Positions 51,056-59,244 of a stretch of 64,000 nucleotides of DNA are shown piece after piece (within the stretch, counting starts at the first letter, position 1; each line of letters begins with the position of its first letter). A program made the position numbers and the translations under genes. Origin of the DNA: UBA7803 sp041395905 (lineage in GTDB: Bacteria > Pseudomonadota > Gammaproteobacteria > Pseudomonadales > Azotimanducaceae); assembly GCA_041395905.1 (NCBI GenBank), contig JAWKZP010000011.1:1-64000 (forward strand), given 5' to 3'. The notes under the pieces were generated by a model. That model did not search any database and was not told the DNA's origin. It saw only the letters and a list, made by a program, of their open reading frames with translations.

Positions 51056-53224
51056 TCACGAGCGAATGGGCTTGAGAAAGAACGTGCCCGCCTCGTGGCC
51101 CGCATGCCGGATAGGTGCAAACTCGGGCACCTGCTCGAAGCGCAGGTTGGACGCCTGGTAGGCCACCCGGGCCGCGACCTGCTCGTAGAGATCGCGTCCT
51201 TCCAGCAGATCGCGGTTGCCTTCGAGCACCTCGATGAGCGCGCGCGCGAACACCGAGTGCGCGCCGCCGCCCGCGTCGAGCACGGGGCTCAAGCCACCGG
51301 AGGTCATGGCCAGACGCGAGCGGCGCTGCAGCATAGTACGGACCCAGTTCTGCTCCTCTGCGGCCGTCATGCCCGATCGCAGCTCCGTGAGCGCCGAGCG
51401 CGTCAGCGATCCCGAATAGCAGGAGTCCGCCAGCACCAGAATCTGCTTCGCGGACATGGCGTTGAGCACGTCGGTCACGGCAACGTTGGAGACCCAGTTG
51501 GCGCTGCTGTCCGGCTCCGCGTCGACCGGCAGCCAGTGGCCGCGCATGTTGACCTGATCCAGCTCCCCGTGACCCGCGTAGTAGATCAGCAGGTTGTCCT
51601 GCGCGGTCAGCGTCTCGCGCAGGTGGTTCAGGGCCGAGAGGATCTGATAGCGATCCGCATTGATCAGGCGCGTCACCTGGAATCCGTAACGCGCCTCGAG
51701 CAGGCCGGCAATCGCCGTGGCGTCCGCCACTGCGGTCTCGAGCTTCGGAAGGTACAGGTACTCGTCGTTGCCGATCACCAGCGCGTGATAGCGCCCGAAG
51801 TCGAAGCCGGACCAGGACGGAGCATCACCGTCAGCTCGCATCACAGCCTGAGCTGCCTCCGCAGCGGTTTCGAAGCCCAGCGATACCATGGCCCGCTGAC
51901 CCTGGGCGTCTACCGCCACGATGCTGACCGGCGTGATCGCGGCGGCGATCGGAAGCTCGGCGAGAAACACGCCTGAGGCGTTCACTTCTGCCGGCGCACC
52001 GTTGACCGTCAGGGACAGCAGGCCGGCAGGCGCGTCGACCCGACCGACGAGCCGCTGCGTGGGCAGCGATGCCGGCACGTCGACCTTGACCAGCCCCCGC
52101 GCCTGCCCCCGGGTTGTCGGCAGCTGAGGATCGATGATCACGATGCTGGGCGCGGCCAGCACGGCGGCCGCAGCGGCCTGCGCTTGAACCGCGCGGGTCG
52201 CGCTCAGCTCCGCCGCGCGCGCCTCGAGCTCGCCGATCCGTAACGCCAGCGCGTCACTTGCCTGCAGCTGAGTCGCGAGCGCCTGTTCGCGCGCCGCCAG
52301 GTCGGCCCGGAGCTCGGCGATGGTGGCGGAGCTGTCCCCCAGCGACCTCTCCAGTGCGGCCACCCGGCTCGCGGCCTGCGCTTCGGCACGTGCACGTTGT
52401 TCCATCTGCGCGCGCACCTCCCGAGCGTTCTCCGAACTCGCAGCGAGCGCCCTTCCGGCAGCAGAGAAACGGGTTTGCAGCGCCTTGATCGACGCTTCCC
52501 GCTCGGTAAGGCCCTGCCGCAGTTCCGAGATCTGCGACTCGAGCTGCGCCCGCTCGTCGGTGCGCTGGATCTGCACCTCGGCCAGCGTCGCCTCGGCCCG
52601 GCGCAACGCCGTTTCGAGCTGCTCGTTTTCCGCCACCATGGCGCTGATCCGCTCGCTCAGGCGGGCAACGTCGGACGCCAGATCCTGACCAGACGATCCG
52701 GGAGCGCTCACCACAGAGACCACCGCATCGTCGCTTCCGGTGGCGCGACGGAACCAGTACAGGGCCTGTTGCAGGTCCGGGAGTACACCGAGCCCGGCCT
52801 CGTACAGCGCGGCCAGCTTGAGCTGCGCGCGGACCGAGCCATCTTCAGCGGCGAGTCGATACCAATGCGCCGCCTGCTGGTAGTCGGGCACTGCGCCGAG
52901 ACCCTGCTCGAAGATCGTCCCTACGTTGATCCGGGCTTCGTTGTCACCTTCCTGCGCTGCCGGCAGCCAGACGGACAGGGCGCTGTGATAGTCCGCTCGA
53001 TCGTGACGTACGTACTCGCCTCCGCGCACGGCGCAGTCCCGGGCGCTGGTCTTGACGCCGCGGCGCACGCTGACGTAGGTCATGCGGGTGCCGAGCTGCC
53101 GAACCTGACCCGGCAGCAGGCAGTCGACGATGTAAAGATCGTCCACGCCGGCCGGGCCGATTTCGGCCGCCGCGGCAACGGCCGGCCAGCCTATCCCCAA
53201 CAACAGCCCTACGAACTTCCACAT
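51056..53224 (-). CDS. exported caspase-like peptidase with Sel1 repeats and coiled coil
   Basis: 722-residue protein. Signal peptide residues 1-19; two Sel1-type TPR repeats about 94-162 (NVGTIFEQGLGAVPDYQQAAHWY and a second copy); a long Ala/Glu/Arg coiled coil about 183-345; an Ig-like domain about 395-450; a C14 caspase domain about 475-690. The catalytic dyad is intact: H552 in YYAGHGELD and C602 in LADSCYSGS. Start at 53224 gives a clean signal peptide. The protease would act outside the cytoplasm, and the Sel1 and coiled-coil parts suggest protein scaffolding. It is divergent from a secreted four-cysteine protein and a DUF4384 lipoprotein; DUF4384 is often associated with caspase-domain genes. 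Substrate unknown. Confidence 0.88.
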   Translation of the reverse strand: MWKFVGLLLGIGWPAVAAAAEIGPAGVDDLYIVDCLLPGQVRQLGTRMTYVSVRRGVKTSARDCAVRGGEYVRHDRADYHSALSVWLPAAQEGDNEARINVGTIFEQGLGAVPDYQQAAHWYRLAAEDGSVRAQLKLAALYEAGLGVLPDLQQALYWFRRATGSDDAVVSVVSAPGSSGQDLASDVARLSERISAMVAENEQLETALRRAEATLAEVQIQRTDERAQLESQISELRQGLTEREASIKALQTRFSAAGRALAASSENAREVRAQMEQRARAEAQAASRVAALERSLGDSSATIAELRADLAAREQALATQLQASDALALRIGELEARAAELSATRAVQAQAAAAAVLAAPSIVIIDPQLPTTRGQARGLVKVDVPASLPTQRLVGRVDAPAGLLSLTVNGAPAEVNASGVFLAELPIAAAITPVSIVAVDAQGQRAMVSLGFETAAEAAQAVMRADGDAPSWSGFDFGRYHALVIGNDEYLYLPKLETAVADATAIAGLLEARYGFQVTRLINADRYQILSALNHLRETLTAQDNLLIYYAGHGELDQVNMRGHWLPVDAEPDSSANWVSNVAVTDVLNAMSAKQILVLADSCYSGSLTRSALTELRSGMTAAEEQNWVRTMLQRRSRLAMTSGGLSPVLDAGGGAHSVFARALIEVLEGNRDLLEGRDLYEQVAARVAYQASNLRFEQVPEFAPIRHAGHEAGTFFLKPIRS

Positions 53225-53377
53225 GGCAGAACGTCCCAGCGAGGTGCCCATGATGCCGACAGCCGGGAACGCCGCGTATCCCTCATCTGCGTGATTCCGT
53301 GCCGCGGGCGGCGCAACGCCCCGCATCCCTCAAACACGCGATGTCACCACTCGGGCCGCGCAACCATACTTCCGGCC

Positions 53378-53794
53378 ATGAGCAGATCCAAGCCGTCGCA
53401 AGCGTGGTCCGCCAACCTCGCGGCATTCTTGCTGTTGCTGAGCGCCGGGCTGGCATGGGCGCTGGATGCCGACGAGCCGAGCATACGACCCGACGCAAAA
53501 ACGCCGTACTTCCACCTCTGGTCGAATCGGAGCGTGGGCGATCATGGGGAGGTGGTGCTGGACGTGAGCGCTACGGGCGCCACGTGCGGCGTGCAGTGGC
53601 GCTACGACCACGCGGAGCTCGAAATTCTGCGCAACCGATTCGGCGACGCGCAGTTCGTCCGGCTTCCAGAACCTGGTTGCCTGAGTTGCGACCCCATCGT
53701 GCTGCGCTGGATGCACGAGCCGACCGGATACCTGGACGTGAACGTAAACGTGTTCCGGCGCGCCGTCGTCGTGCCCTGTGACGGAGGACCCTGA
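53378..53794 (+). CDS. secreted four-cysteine protein of unknown function
   Basis: 138-residue protein with a signal peptide (SANLAAFLLLLSAGLAWA) and four cysteines at 70, 101, 104 and 134, likely paired. Family not recognised. It begins 153 bp from the divergent caspase gene, and the downstream lipoprotein ATG follows its stop by one base, with GGAGG serving that start. The frame is open far upstream (to 52397) across the caspase gene; the signal-peptide ATG at 53378 is preferred. Confidence 0.65.
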   Translation: MSRSKPSQAWSANLAAFLLLLSAGLAWALDADEPSIRPDAKTPYFHLWSNRSVGDHGEVVLDVSATGATCGVQWRYDHAELEILRNRFGDAQFVRLPEPGCLSCDPIVLRWMHEPTGYLDVNVNVFRRAVVVPCDGGP

Positions 53795-53795
53795 C

Positions 53796-55012
53796 ATGAG
53801 GAACGGACGCCCTGCCGGACGGAGGCTGCCCGCAAAGGCGGTCGTGGCTCTGGTCGCCACGCTCACCGCAGGCTGCGCTGCCGTGCCGCCATCCCTGTCG
53901 AACGCCGTGGTCGCCTTCGGCCGCGAGCTGATCGGCAACGCCTCGGTCAACTACGCCCCGGAGTACGCCCAATCGGTAAACCAGCTGCTGCTGACGGTGG
54001 CGGAGCTGGCCACCGGTGCGCCCTTTGCGCAGGGGGCGCCTACGGTCCAGACGGCTGCCAACGAGCAGACCGGCGCGTACGGGCAGACTCAGACCTACGG
54101 GCAGACCCAGCCCTACGGGCAGCAGGACGCCTACGGGCAGAATGGCTCCTATGCGCAGACCGATCCCTACGGGCAGACCGATCCCTACGGGCAGACGGGT
54201 ACCTACGCACAGACGGATACCTACCGGCAAGCCAGTCCCTACGAGGGCACGCCTGGCTACGGCGCAACCGGCACCTATGGTCAGACGCCCGGCTACGGGC
54301 ATTCGGATGCAGACGGACCAGCGCGCCTGCTTATGGACAGACGCCTGGGTACGGGCAAACCACGGGTTACGGGCAGACCGGCGGCTACCCCCAGTCCAAT
54401 ACCTACGGCTATCCCGCGGCAGCCACCGCGCCCACACTCGAGGCGACGCTGCTGGCGCAATCTCCCGGCAGCAACGGTCAGGTCAATCTCAGACCGCTGC
54501 AGGATGGCGAAATCCTCTACGATGGCGGCAGCGATCCGTCCGCCGGTGACAGGTTCAAGCTGAGCTTTCAGGCCAGCTGCGACTGCTACCTGTACGTGAT
54601 CGGCATCGACGCCACCGGCTGGGTGACGCAGATCCATCCGGAGGCGGGACAGATGAGCACGCCGCTGGTCGCCAACCAGCCCTATCTGGTGCCCGGTGGC
54701 ACCGAGTGGTGGGGGCTCGACAGCTACAAGGGTGTGGAGCACATCTACTTCGTACTCTCACGCACCCAGCGGACCGACATCGAGCAGGCTCTCCGCACGT
54801 TGCCCGTCGAACGCCCCGCTCCGGCGGGCAGCTATCAACCGGTAACCCAGCCGGCGCTTCTGGCGACCCGCGGCCTGGTCAAGGTGCAGGCTGCCGCGCC
54901 CACCAGCGTGCAGACGAACGGCGGCGCCACGCAGACCGTGACACCGGACACGTTCAGCAGCCAGCTGCAGACCGGCGATCTGGTGGTGACACGTTGGTTC
55001 CAGCACCAGTGA
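53796..55012 (+). pseudogene. DUF4384 lipoprotein with hexapeptide repeats, frameshifted within the repeats
   Basis: Lipoprotein signal with lipobox LTAGC near residues 22-26 (ATG 53796, GGAGG eight bases ahead). A globular part (about 30-90) is followed by Y-G-Q-T-x-x repeats (54069-54412) and a C-terminal DUF4384 domain (from about 54450: SFQASCDCYLYVIGIDATGWVTQIHPE). The reading frame changes between 54303 and 54322; the original frame would end at 54563 without DUF4384, while the other frame is open to 55012. The change equals a loss of one (or four) bases. It may be real (phase-variable or dead gene) or an assembly error in a repetitive tract. Context suggests a partner of the exported caspase. 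Confidence 0.8.
54069..54412 (+). repeat. 18-bp coding repeats specifying Y-G-Q-T-x-x hexapeptides
   Basis: Thirteen 18-bp units run from 54069 to 54302 in one frame (TGAYGQ, TQTYGQ, TDPYGQ and variants). A scrambled 20-base unit follows (54303-54322), then five more units 54323-54412 in another frame (APAYGQ, TPGYGQ, TTGYGQ and so on). Adjacent units are often near identical, for example two TDPYGQ units in a row around 54159-54194, so slipped-strand mispairing is plausible. Confidence 0.88.
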
Positions 55013-55303
55013 CGACCTGAAGTTCGCGCCCCCTCGACGCGGCAGTCGTCGCGGCGCGGCAAAGCCAGCCGGACTGAGGGCAACCTGCTTACAGTCGAGC
55101 TCGACCTCCGCCAGGGCGCTGCCGTTGCCGACCACCGGGTTGGGATTAAGGGTGCCAGGATTGGTAAGGTTGAGCGAAGCGACCACCACCTTCGGTTGGC
55201 TCACGCGCACGCGGCCGAGAGAACGTACCAGGGCACCTGTCACGAGGTGCTCGGCGGCCGCCGCTCTCCGCGCTCCGAGAAACATGAGCACGGCAGCGAG
55301 CAT
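55013..55303 (-). other. possible remnant of a small secreted protein
   Basis: From the ATG at 55303 the minus strand reads a signal-peptide-like start (MLAAVLMFLGARRAAAAEH) and then SLGRVRVSQPKVVVASLNLTNPGTL and ELDCKQVALSPAGF. Beyond about residue 80 the frame loses protein-like composition, and another frame fits better (PRRDDCRVEGARTSG), suggesting a frameshift. It would be convergent with, and run into, the DUF4384 gene. In the rest of 55304-55490 I see nothing. Confidence 0.25.
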
Positions 55304-55490
55304 TGATCACGACTGCCCGTGCCGTGCCTGGAAGACCCACAGCCACTCTCTTGCAGGGTCGAGCATGACAGCTTCCTATGCGCTGCGGCTCGACCGAGCC
55401 GGCCGAGCCGAGGCAGCGTGCTCTTCAGGACTCGAGCCGGGCATCCCGCGAACTGGTGACGAAGCCCGCGCCAGGCGCAATCGGACCAGG

Positions 55491-57398
55491 TCACGCCGGT
55501 GCGGTGCCTGACCCGGCAACAGGCACGCCGCCGGGCCCATCCGAGGGGTAAGGAAGCTCCAGCGTGACCCTGGTTCCCATGTCGGAGCTCTGCAGATCCA
55601 GGTGCGCACCGAGGCGCTCTGCACGCGTGCGCATGTTGCGAAGCCCTCTGCCCCGGTGCTGACCATTCATACCCCGACCGTCGTCCGCGACGACGAGGCG
55701 CGCCCGGTGCCGTTCCGGATCGTAGACCGCGCCGACCACTACCTGCGACGCGTGCGCGTGCTTGAGCACGTTGGTCAGCGCCTCCTGGAGAATGCGCAGA
55801 ATCTGCAGCACACGGTCGGGACCGAGATCCGGAAACTTCGGCAGCCGTTCGAACTGCCACAGGGTCTTGAGTCCGGCCGCTTCCATCGGGCGCTGCATGC
55901 GATCGCGCAGCATGCCCAGCACGCCGTTGAGATCATCGTCCACCGGATCCAGGGAATCGATCATGAGCCGCAGGTCCGTCAGCGCCCCGCTCAGGGTCGC
56001 ATCCAGATCCGTGTCCTCGATGCCCTTGGCTTTGAGCAACGCCAGCGAGGACACGAGCTGCCCGCCTACCCCATCGTGCATGTCCCGCATGAGCCGCTCC
56101 CGTTCGGCGGCCAGAGTCTGCTCGCGCTCCAACTCCTGCAGACGCGTGTAGTTTGCTTCCAGCTCCTGCGTCTTGGCCGCCACCCGGTTTTCCAGCGTCT
56201 GGGTGAGCTGCTCGCTGGCGCGCAGCGCGCCGACGAACCGCATCACCAGAACGATGCCCAGAACGCCTAGCAGCAGGGGAATCGCGTACTGAGTGAACTG
56301 ACCGCTCGGGCGGTCCATGAAGCCGAGGATCAGAACCCAGTCACGCACGCCGACCACCATGACCACCAGCGACGCGGCACCTACCAGATAGGTCTCCAGC
56401 ACGCGACCATTCCATATCCGGACCACCATACGCACGAAGTTGTAGCCGGCCAGCACGAGGGCAACGCTGACGAAAATCTGCGCGGCGCTGTAGAGCAGAT
56501 CGGTTTCCAGCAGCGTCAGCGACGTCAGCACCAGCACCGCTACCGCCGCATGACCCAGCACGAAGCGCTGCATCTTCGGTAGCGACACACCAGTGAACCG
56601 GTGTAGAAAGATGATCACCGCCGTGCAGAAGCCGATGGCGGTCACGAACAGCAGCGCTGCCCACTGGAGGCTCGTCACCGGGATGTCAGACAGGTGATAC
56701 TTCAGCGAGTGCGCGCTCCACATCAGCGTGGTCAGCGCCAGCCATCCATAGACCGTCTCGCTGCGCTTGAGCCACCAGATCAGCCCGAGAAACAGGCTCA
56801 TGAACGCGGTAGCGATGGTGATGAACCGGGACAGGTGCACCTGCAGGAACTGGCGGCTTTCGAAGCTCGGCAGCAGCAGCTCGCTCGGCCCCAGGAACAC
56901 GGGCGCAAGAAATCCGTGGCCCGAAGGGTAGCTGAGCACGCGCACGTGGAGGACGTTGCCACCGGAACGTATCAGACCATTGGGAATGGAAAACATGAGC
57001 GGTCTGTTCCAGTCCTGAGGCAGGGGTTCCTCCAGACGCACGCTCGACCCGACGAGCTCGCCATTGAAGAACACGGCGCCGGCCAGGTTGATACCCGGCA
57101 CCAGCACGGCCCACAACCGGTTCGGCGGAACGTTGAGATCGATGCGCGCCCGATACCAGACTTCGGTGCCCTGCAATCCCCGATGCAGCCAGTCATCGGG
57201 AAGCTTCACGGGCTGCCAGCCGTCGACCGGCAACCGGGCCGGATCCGGCGCAGTCGCGACGAGACGCTCCGCCGAATCGAGGCGCAGCGCGTCGGCGGCC
57301 CCGGGCAAGCGGTAGAACCCGTCGAGCGTCATCCACAATGCCGTCGCGATCCCCAGCGCTCCGACCCAGAAAGCGATCGGAAACCAGGCGCGCTCCAT
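55491..57398 (-). CDS. 7TM-DISM-type sensor histidine kinase (NarX/HisKA_3 class)
   Basis: 635-residue membrane kinase. N-terminal helix (7-25), a periplasmic beta-rich domain (about 60-180, a jelly-roll-like 7TMR-DISM extracellular region), about seven helices (about 190-390), a coiled-coil linker (395-430) and a HisKA_3 domain with the phospho-acceptor H441 (MRDMHDGVGGQL). A HATPase_c domain follows (QEALTNVLKHAHA and DDGRGM). Such sensors usually bind carbohydrate-like or other ligands outside. It starts one base after the regulator stop, in one operon. Confidence 0.9.
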   Translation of the reverse strand: MERAWFPIAFWVGALGIATALWMTLDGFYRLPGAADALRLDSAERLVATAPDPARLPVDGWQPVKLPDDWLHRGLQGTEVWYRARIDLNVPPNRLWAVLVPGINLAGAVFFNGELVGSSVRLEEPLPQDWNRPLMFSIPNGLIRSGGNVLHVRVLSYPSGHGFLAPVFLGPSELLLPSFESRQFLQVHLSRFITIATAFMSLFLGLIWWLKRSETVYGWLALTTLMWSAHSLKYHLSDIPVTSLQWAALLFVTAIGFCTAVIIFLHRFTGVSLPKMQRFVLGHAAVAVLVLTSLTLLETDLLYSAAQIFVSVALVLAGYNFVRMVVRIWNGRVLETYLVGAASLVVMVVGVRDWVLILGFMDRPSGQFTQYAIPLLLGVLGIVLVMRFVGALRASEQLTQTLENRVAAKTQELEANYTRLQELEREQTLAAERERLMRDMHDGVGGQLVSSLALLKAKGIEDTDLDATLSGALTDLRLMIDSLDPVDDDLNGVLGMLRDRMQRPMEAAGLKTLWQFERLPKFPDLGPDRVLQILRILQEALTNVLKHAHASQVVVGAVYDPERHRARLVVADDGRGMNGQHRGRGLRNMRTRAERLGAHLDLQSSDMGTRVTLELPYPSDGPGGVPVAGSGTAPA

Positions 57399-57399
57399 C

Positions 57400-58092
57400 T
57401 CAGCCTTCCCCGTTCCGGCCGAAGCTCCGATCGATCTGGATCAGGCCCTGCTGCACTGCTTCGAACACGGCCTCGCTGCGCGAGCGCACCGCCAGCTTGC
57501 GGTAGATGTTCTTGATGTGCGAGTTCACGGTGTGGAAGGAGAGCTGCAGCAGATCGCCGATCTCGGCATTGCTGCAGCCCCGCGCCACCAGATCCAGGAC
57601 CTCGCGTTCACGAGGCGTCAGAGAAACCGCCGGCTCGACCGTCTCGCCCGCTGCTTCGGGTACACGGAACCGGCGCAGCAGATGGCGAGCGATGGCGGTG
57701 CTGATCGGGGAACCGCCCGCCAGCAGATCATGAATGGCTTTGGACACCGAGGGTGCGTCGGCATCCTTGAGCAGGTAGCCGGTGGCGCCGGCCTCGATGG
57801 CCCGGACCACATGGCGCTCGTCCCCGAACACCGTCATCACCATCACTTCGATGGGCGGATCGCGCGCCACGGCAAACCGGATGAGGTCCGTTCCGTCTCC
57901 GTCCGGCAGCCCCAGATCGATGAGCGCGACGCGGGCATCCGTGACGTCGAGTACCGTGCTTGCTTCTTCAAATCCGGCACACACCGCAGCGAGCCGAAGG
58001 CCCGGATCGTCGCGGACCTTGTCCGCCCAGTCATCACGGGTAACCGGATCGTCCTCGACGATCATCACCGGAACGGGACCTTCCTCCTGCAT
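57400..58092 (-). CDS. NarL/FixJ-family response regulator
   Basis: 230-residue regulator. Receiver domain with acidic pair in VEDD, phosphoacceptor D59 (ALIDLGLPDG) and conserved Lys in GYLLKDA. The C-terminal LuxR-type HTH spans about 160-220 (LTPREREVLDLVARGCSNAEIGDLL). It is partnered with the downstream kinase. The ATG at 58092 has AGGAAGG ahead and starts just before the receiver; an earlier in-frame ATG would begin inside the palindrome. A 28-bp palindrome lies 49 bases upstream, a candidate autoregulatory site. Confidence 0.93.
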   Translation of the reverse strand: MQEEGPVPVMIVEDDPVTRDDWADKVRDDPGLRLAAVCAGFEEASTVLDVTDARVALIDLGLPDGDGTDLIRFAVARDPPIEVMVMTVFGDERHVVRAIEAGATGYLLKDADAPSVSKAIHDLLAGGSPISTAIARHLLRRFRVPEAAGETVEPAVSLTPREREVLDLVARGCSNAEIGDLLQLSFHTVNSHIKNIYRKLAVRSRSEAVFEAVQQGLIQIDRSFGRNGEG

Positions 58093-58140
58093 GGAACCCT
58101 TCCTCTGAGGGTCATCGGAGTATAACGCCAGTCCATCGCC

Positions 58141-58168
58141 GCACCCTCCCTCGATCGAGGGAGGGTGC
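58141..58168. promoter_or_regulatory. 28-bp perfect palindrome between response regulator and arginase-like gene
   Basis: GCACCCTCCCTCGA (58141-58154) is directly followed by its exact reverse complement (58155-58168), with no spacer. It sits between divergent starts at 58092 (minus) and 58228 (plus). A dimeric or tetrameric regulator, plausibly the NarL-type regulator, could bind; extrusion or RNA hairpin formation in either leader is the alternative. Confidence 0.7.
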
Positions 58169-58227
58169 ACGTCCCCGCGGTTTGGGGCATTCTCGCATGC
58201 ACCTCAGTCGCTACTGCGAGAAACACG

Positions 58228-59199
58228 ATGGGGGCCGTCCAAAGTCTCTTGCTGTTGCTGTGGTTCGGCATGCTGGCGCCCACCACCGCGGCAGCTGCAA
58301 CCTCAGTCACCGTAGACGTCATCAAGCAACCCTACGGCGGCGCGCGCAACGTGCCGGAGCTGTCCGCTAATCCGGACTACATTCATGCTGCGGGTCTCGA
58401 ACGGCGACTCAACGACTGGGGCGCGCAGCTGGTCCGGCCGGTGCAGGACATCCGCCTCACGGCGGCACAGAACGCCGAGTACGGCGCCTGGCACCGTATG
58501 GCGCTCGCCAACGGCAACATGGCCGCGGCGGTCCGTCAGAGTCGCGACCGGGCCGACCTGGTCGTCGGCCTGGAAGCCAACTGCAACGTGCTGCTCGGCA
58601 TGCTGGCCGGGCTGAAGTACGACCCGAGCGGCCGGGCGCGGCGGGTCGGCCTGGTGTTCATCGACGCCCACGGGGATTTCAACACGCCGGAAACCACGCT
58701 GTCGGGGATGCTCGGCGGCATGCCGGTGGCGGTTGCGGCCGGACACGCGCTTCACAATCTGCGCACGACATCGGGGCTCGTCGAGCCGCTGCCGATGGAC
58801 GCCATCCTCTGGGGCGGCGTGCGGGACCTGGATGCGCTGGAGGCAGAGCGATTTGCGGCCTACGACGCGCACCAGGTCTCGGTGCAGGATTTGCGCGAGC
58901 GCTCGCCGAAGCTGCGGCAGGCATTCGGTCAGCTGGCGGATCAGGTCGACGCCGTTTACGTGCACGTCGACATGGACGTCCTGGACCCGGCGGAGGTGCC
59001 CGGTCACACGCTCGCCGTGGCCGACGGACCCACCAGCCGCCAGCTGGCCGGGGCCATCAGCTGGATGTTCGAACACCCTAAGGCCGTGGCGCTCGGCATC
59101 GCCTCGACCCCAGCCGGGTCGCTCGACCCGCAGGGCGTGAGCCGCCAGGCCGCGCTGAACCTCATCGAAGGGGCCGTTGCCGGCATCAAGCGCCGCTGA
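58228..59199 (+). CDS. secreted arginase-family protein with altered first metal ligand
   Basis: 323-residue protein with a signal peptide (AVQSLLLLLWFGMLAPTTAAAA), unusual for the cytoplasmic arginase family. The ureohydrolase fold is visible: DAHGD at 146-150 and HVDMD at 246-250 with DP at 253-254 supply five of six manganese ligands. The GGDHS motif that supplies the first His is replaced by GLEAN (114-118). Activity could be lost, changed or use another ligand. ATG 58228 is chosen because it starts the signal peptide; its ribosome site is weak. Confidence 0.8.
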   Translation: MGAVQSLLLLLWFGMLAPTTAAAATSVTVDVIKQPYGGARNVPELSANPDYIHAAGLERRLNDWGAQLVRPVQDIRLTAAQNAEYGAWHRMALANGNMAAAVRQSRDRADLVVGLEANCNVLLGMLAGLKYDPSGRARRVGLVFIDAHGDFNTPETTLSGMLGGMPVAVAAGHALHNLRTTSGLVEPLPMDAILWGGVRDLDALEAERFAAYDAHQVSVQDLRERSPKLRQAFGQLADQVDAVYVHVDMDVLDPAEVPGHTLAVADGPTSRQLAGAISWMFEHPKAVALGIASTPAGSLDPQGVSRQAALNLIEGAVAGIKRR

Positions 59200-59244
59200 A
59201 CGGTGGCGCTGGCCCCTCGTGCGGACAAGCGCATCGAACCGGAA

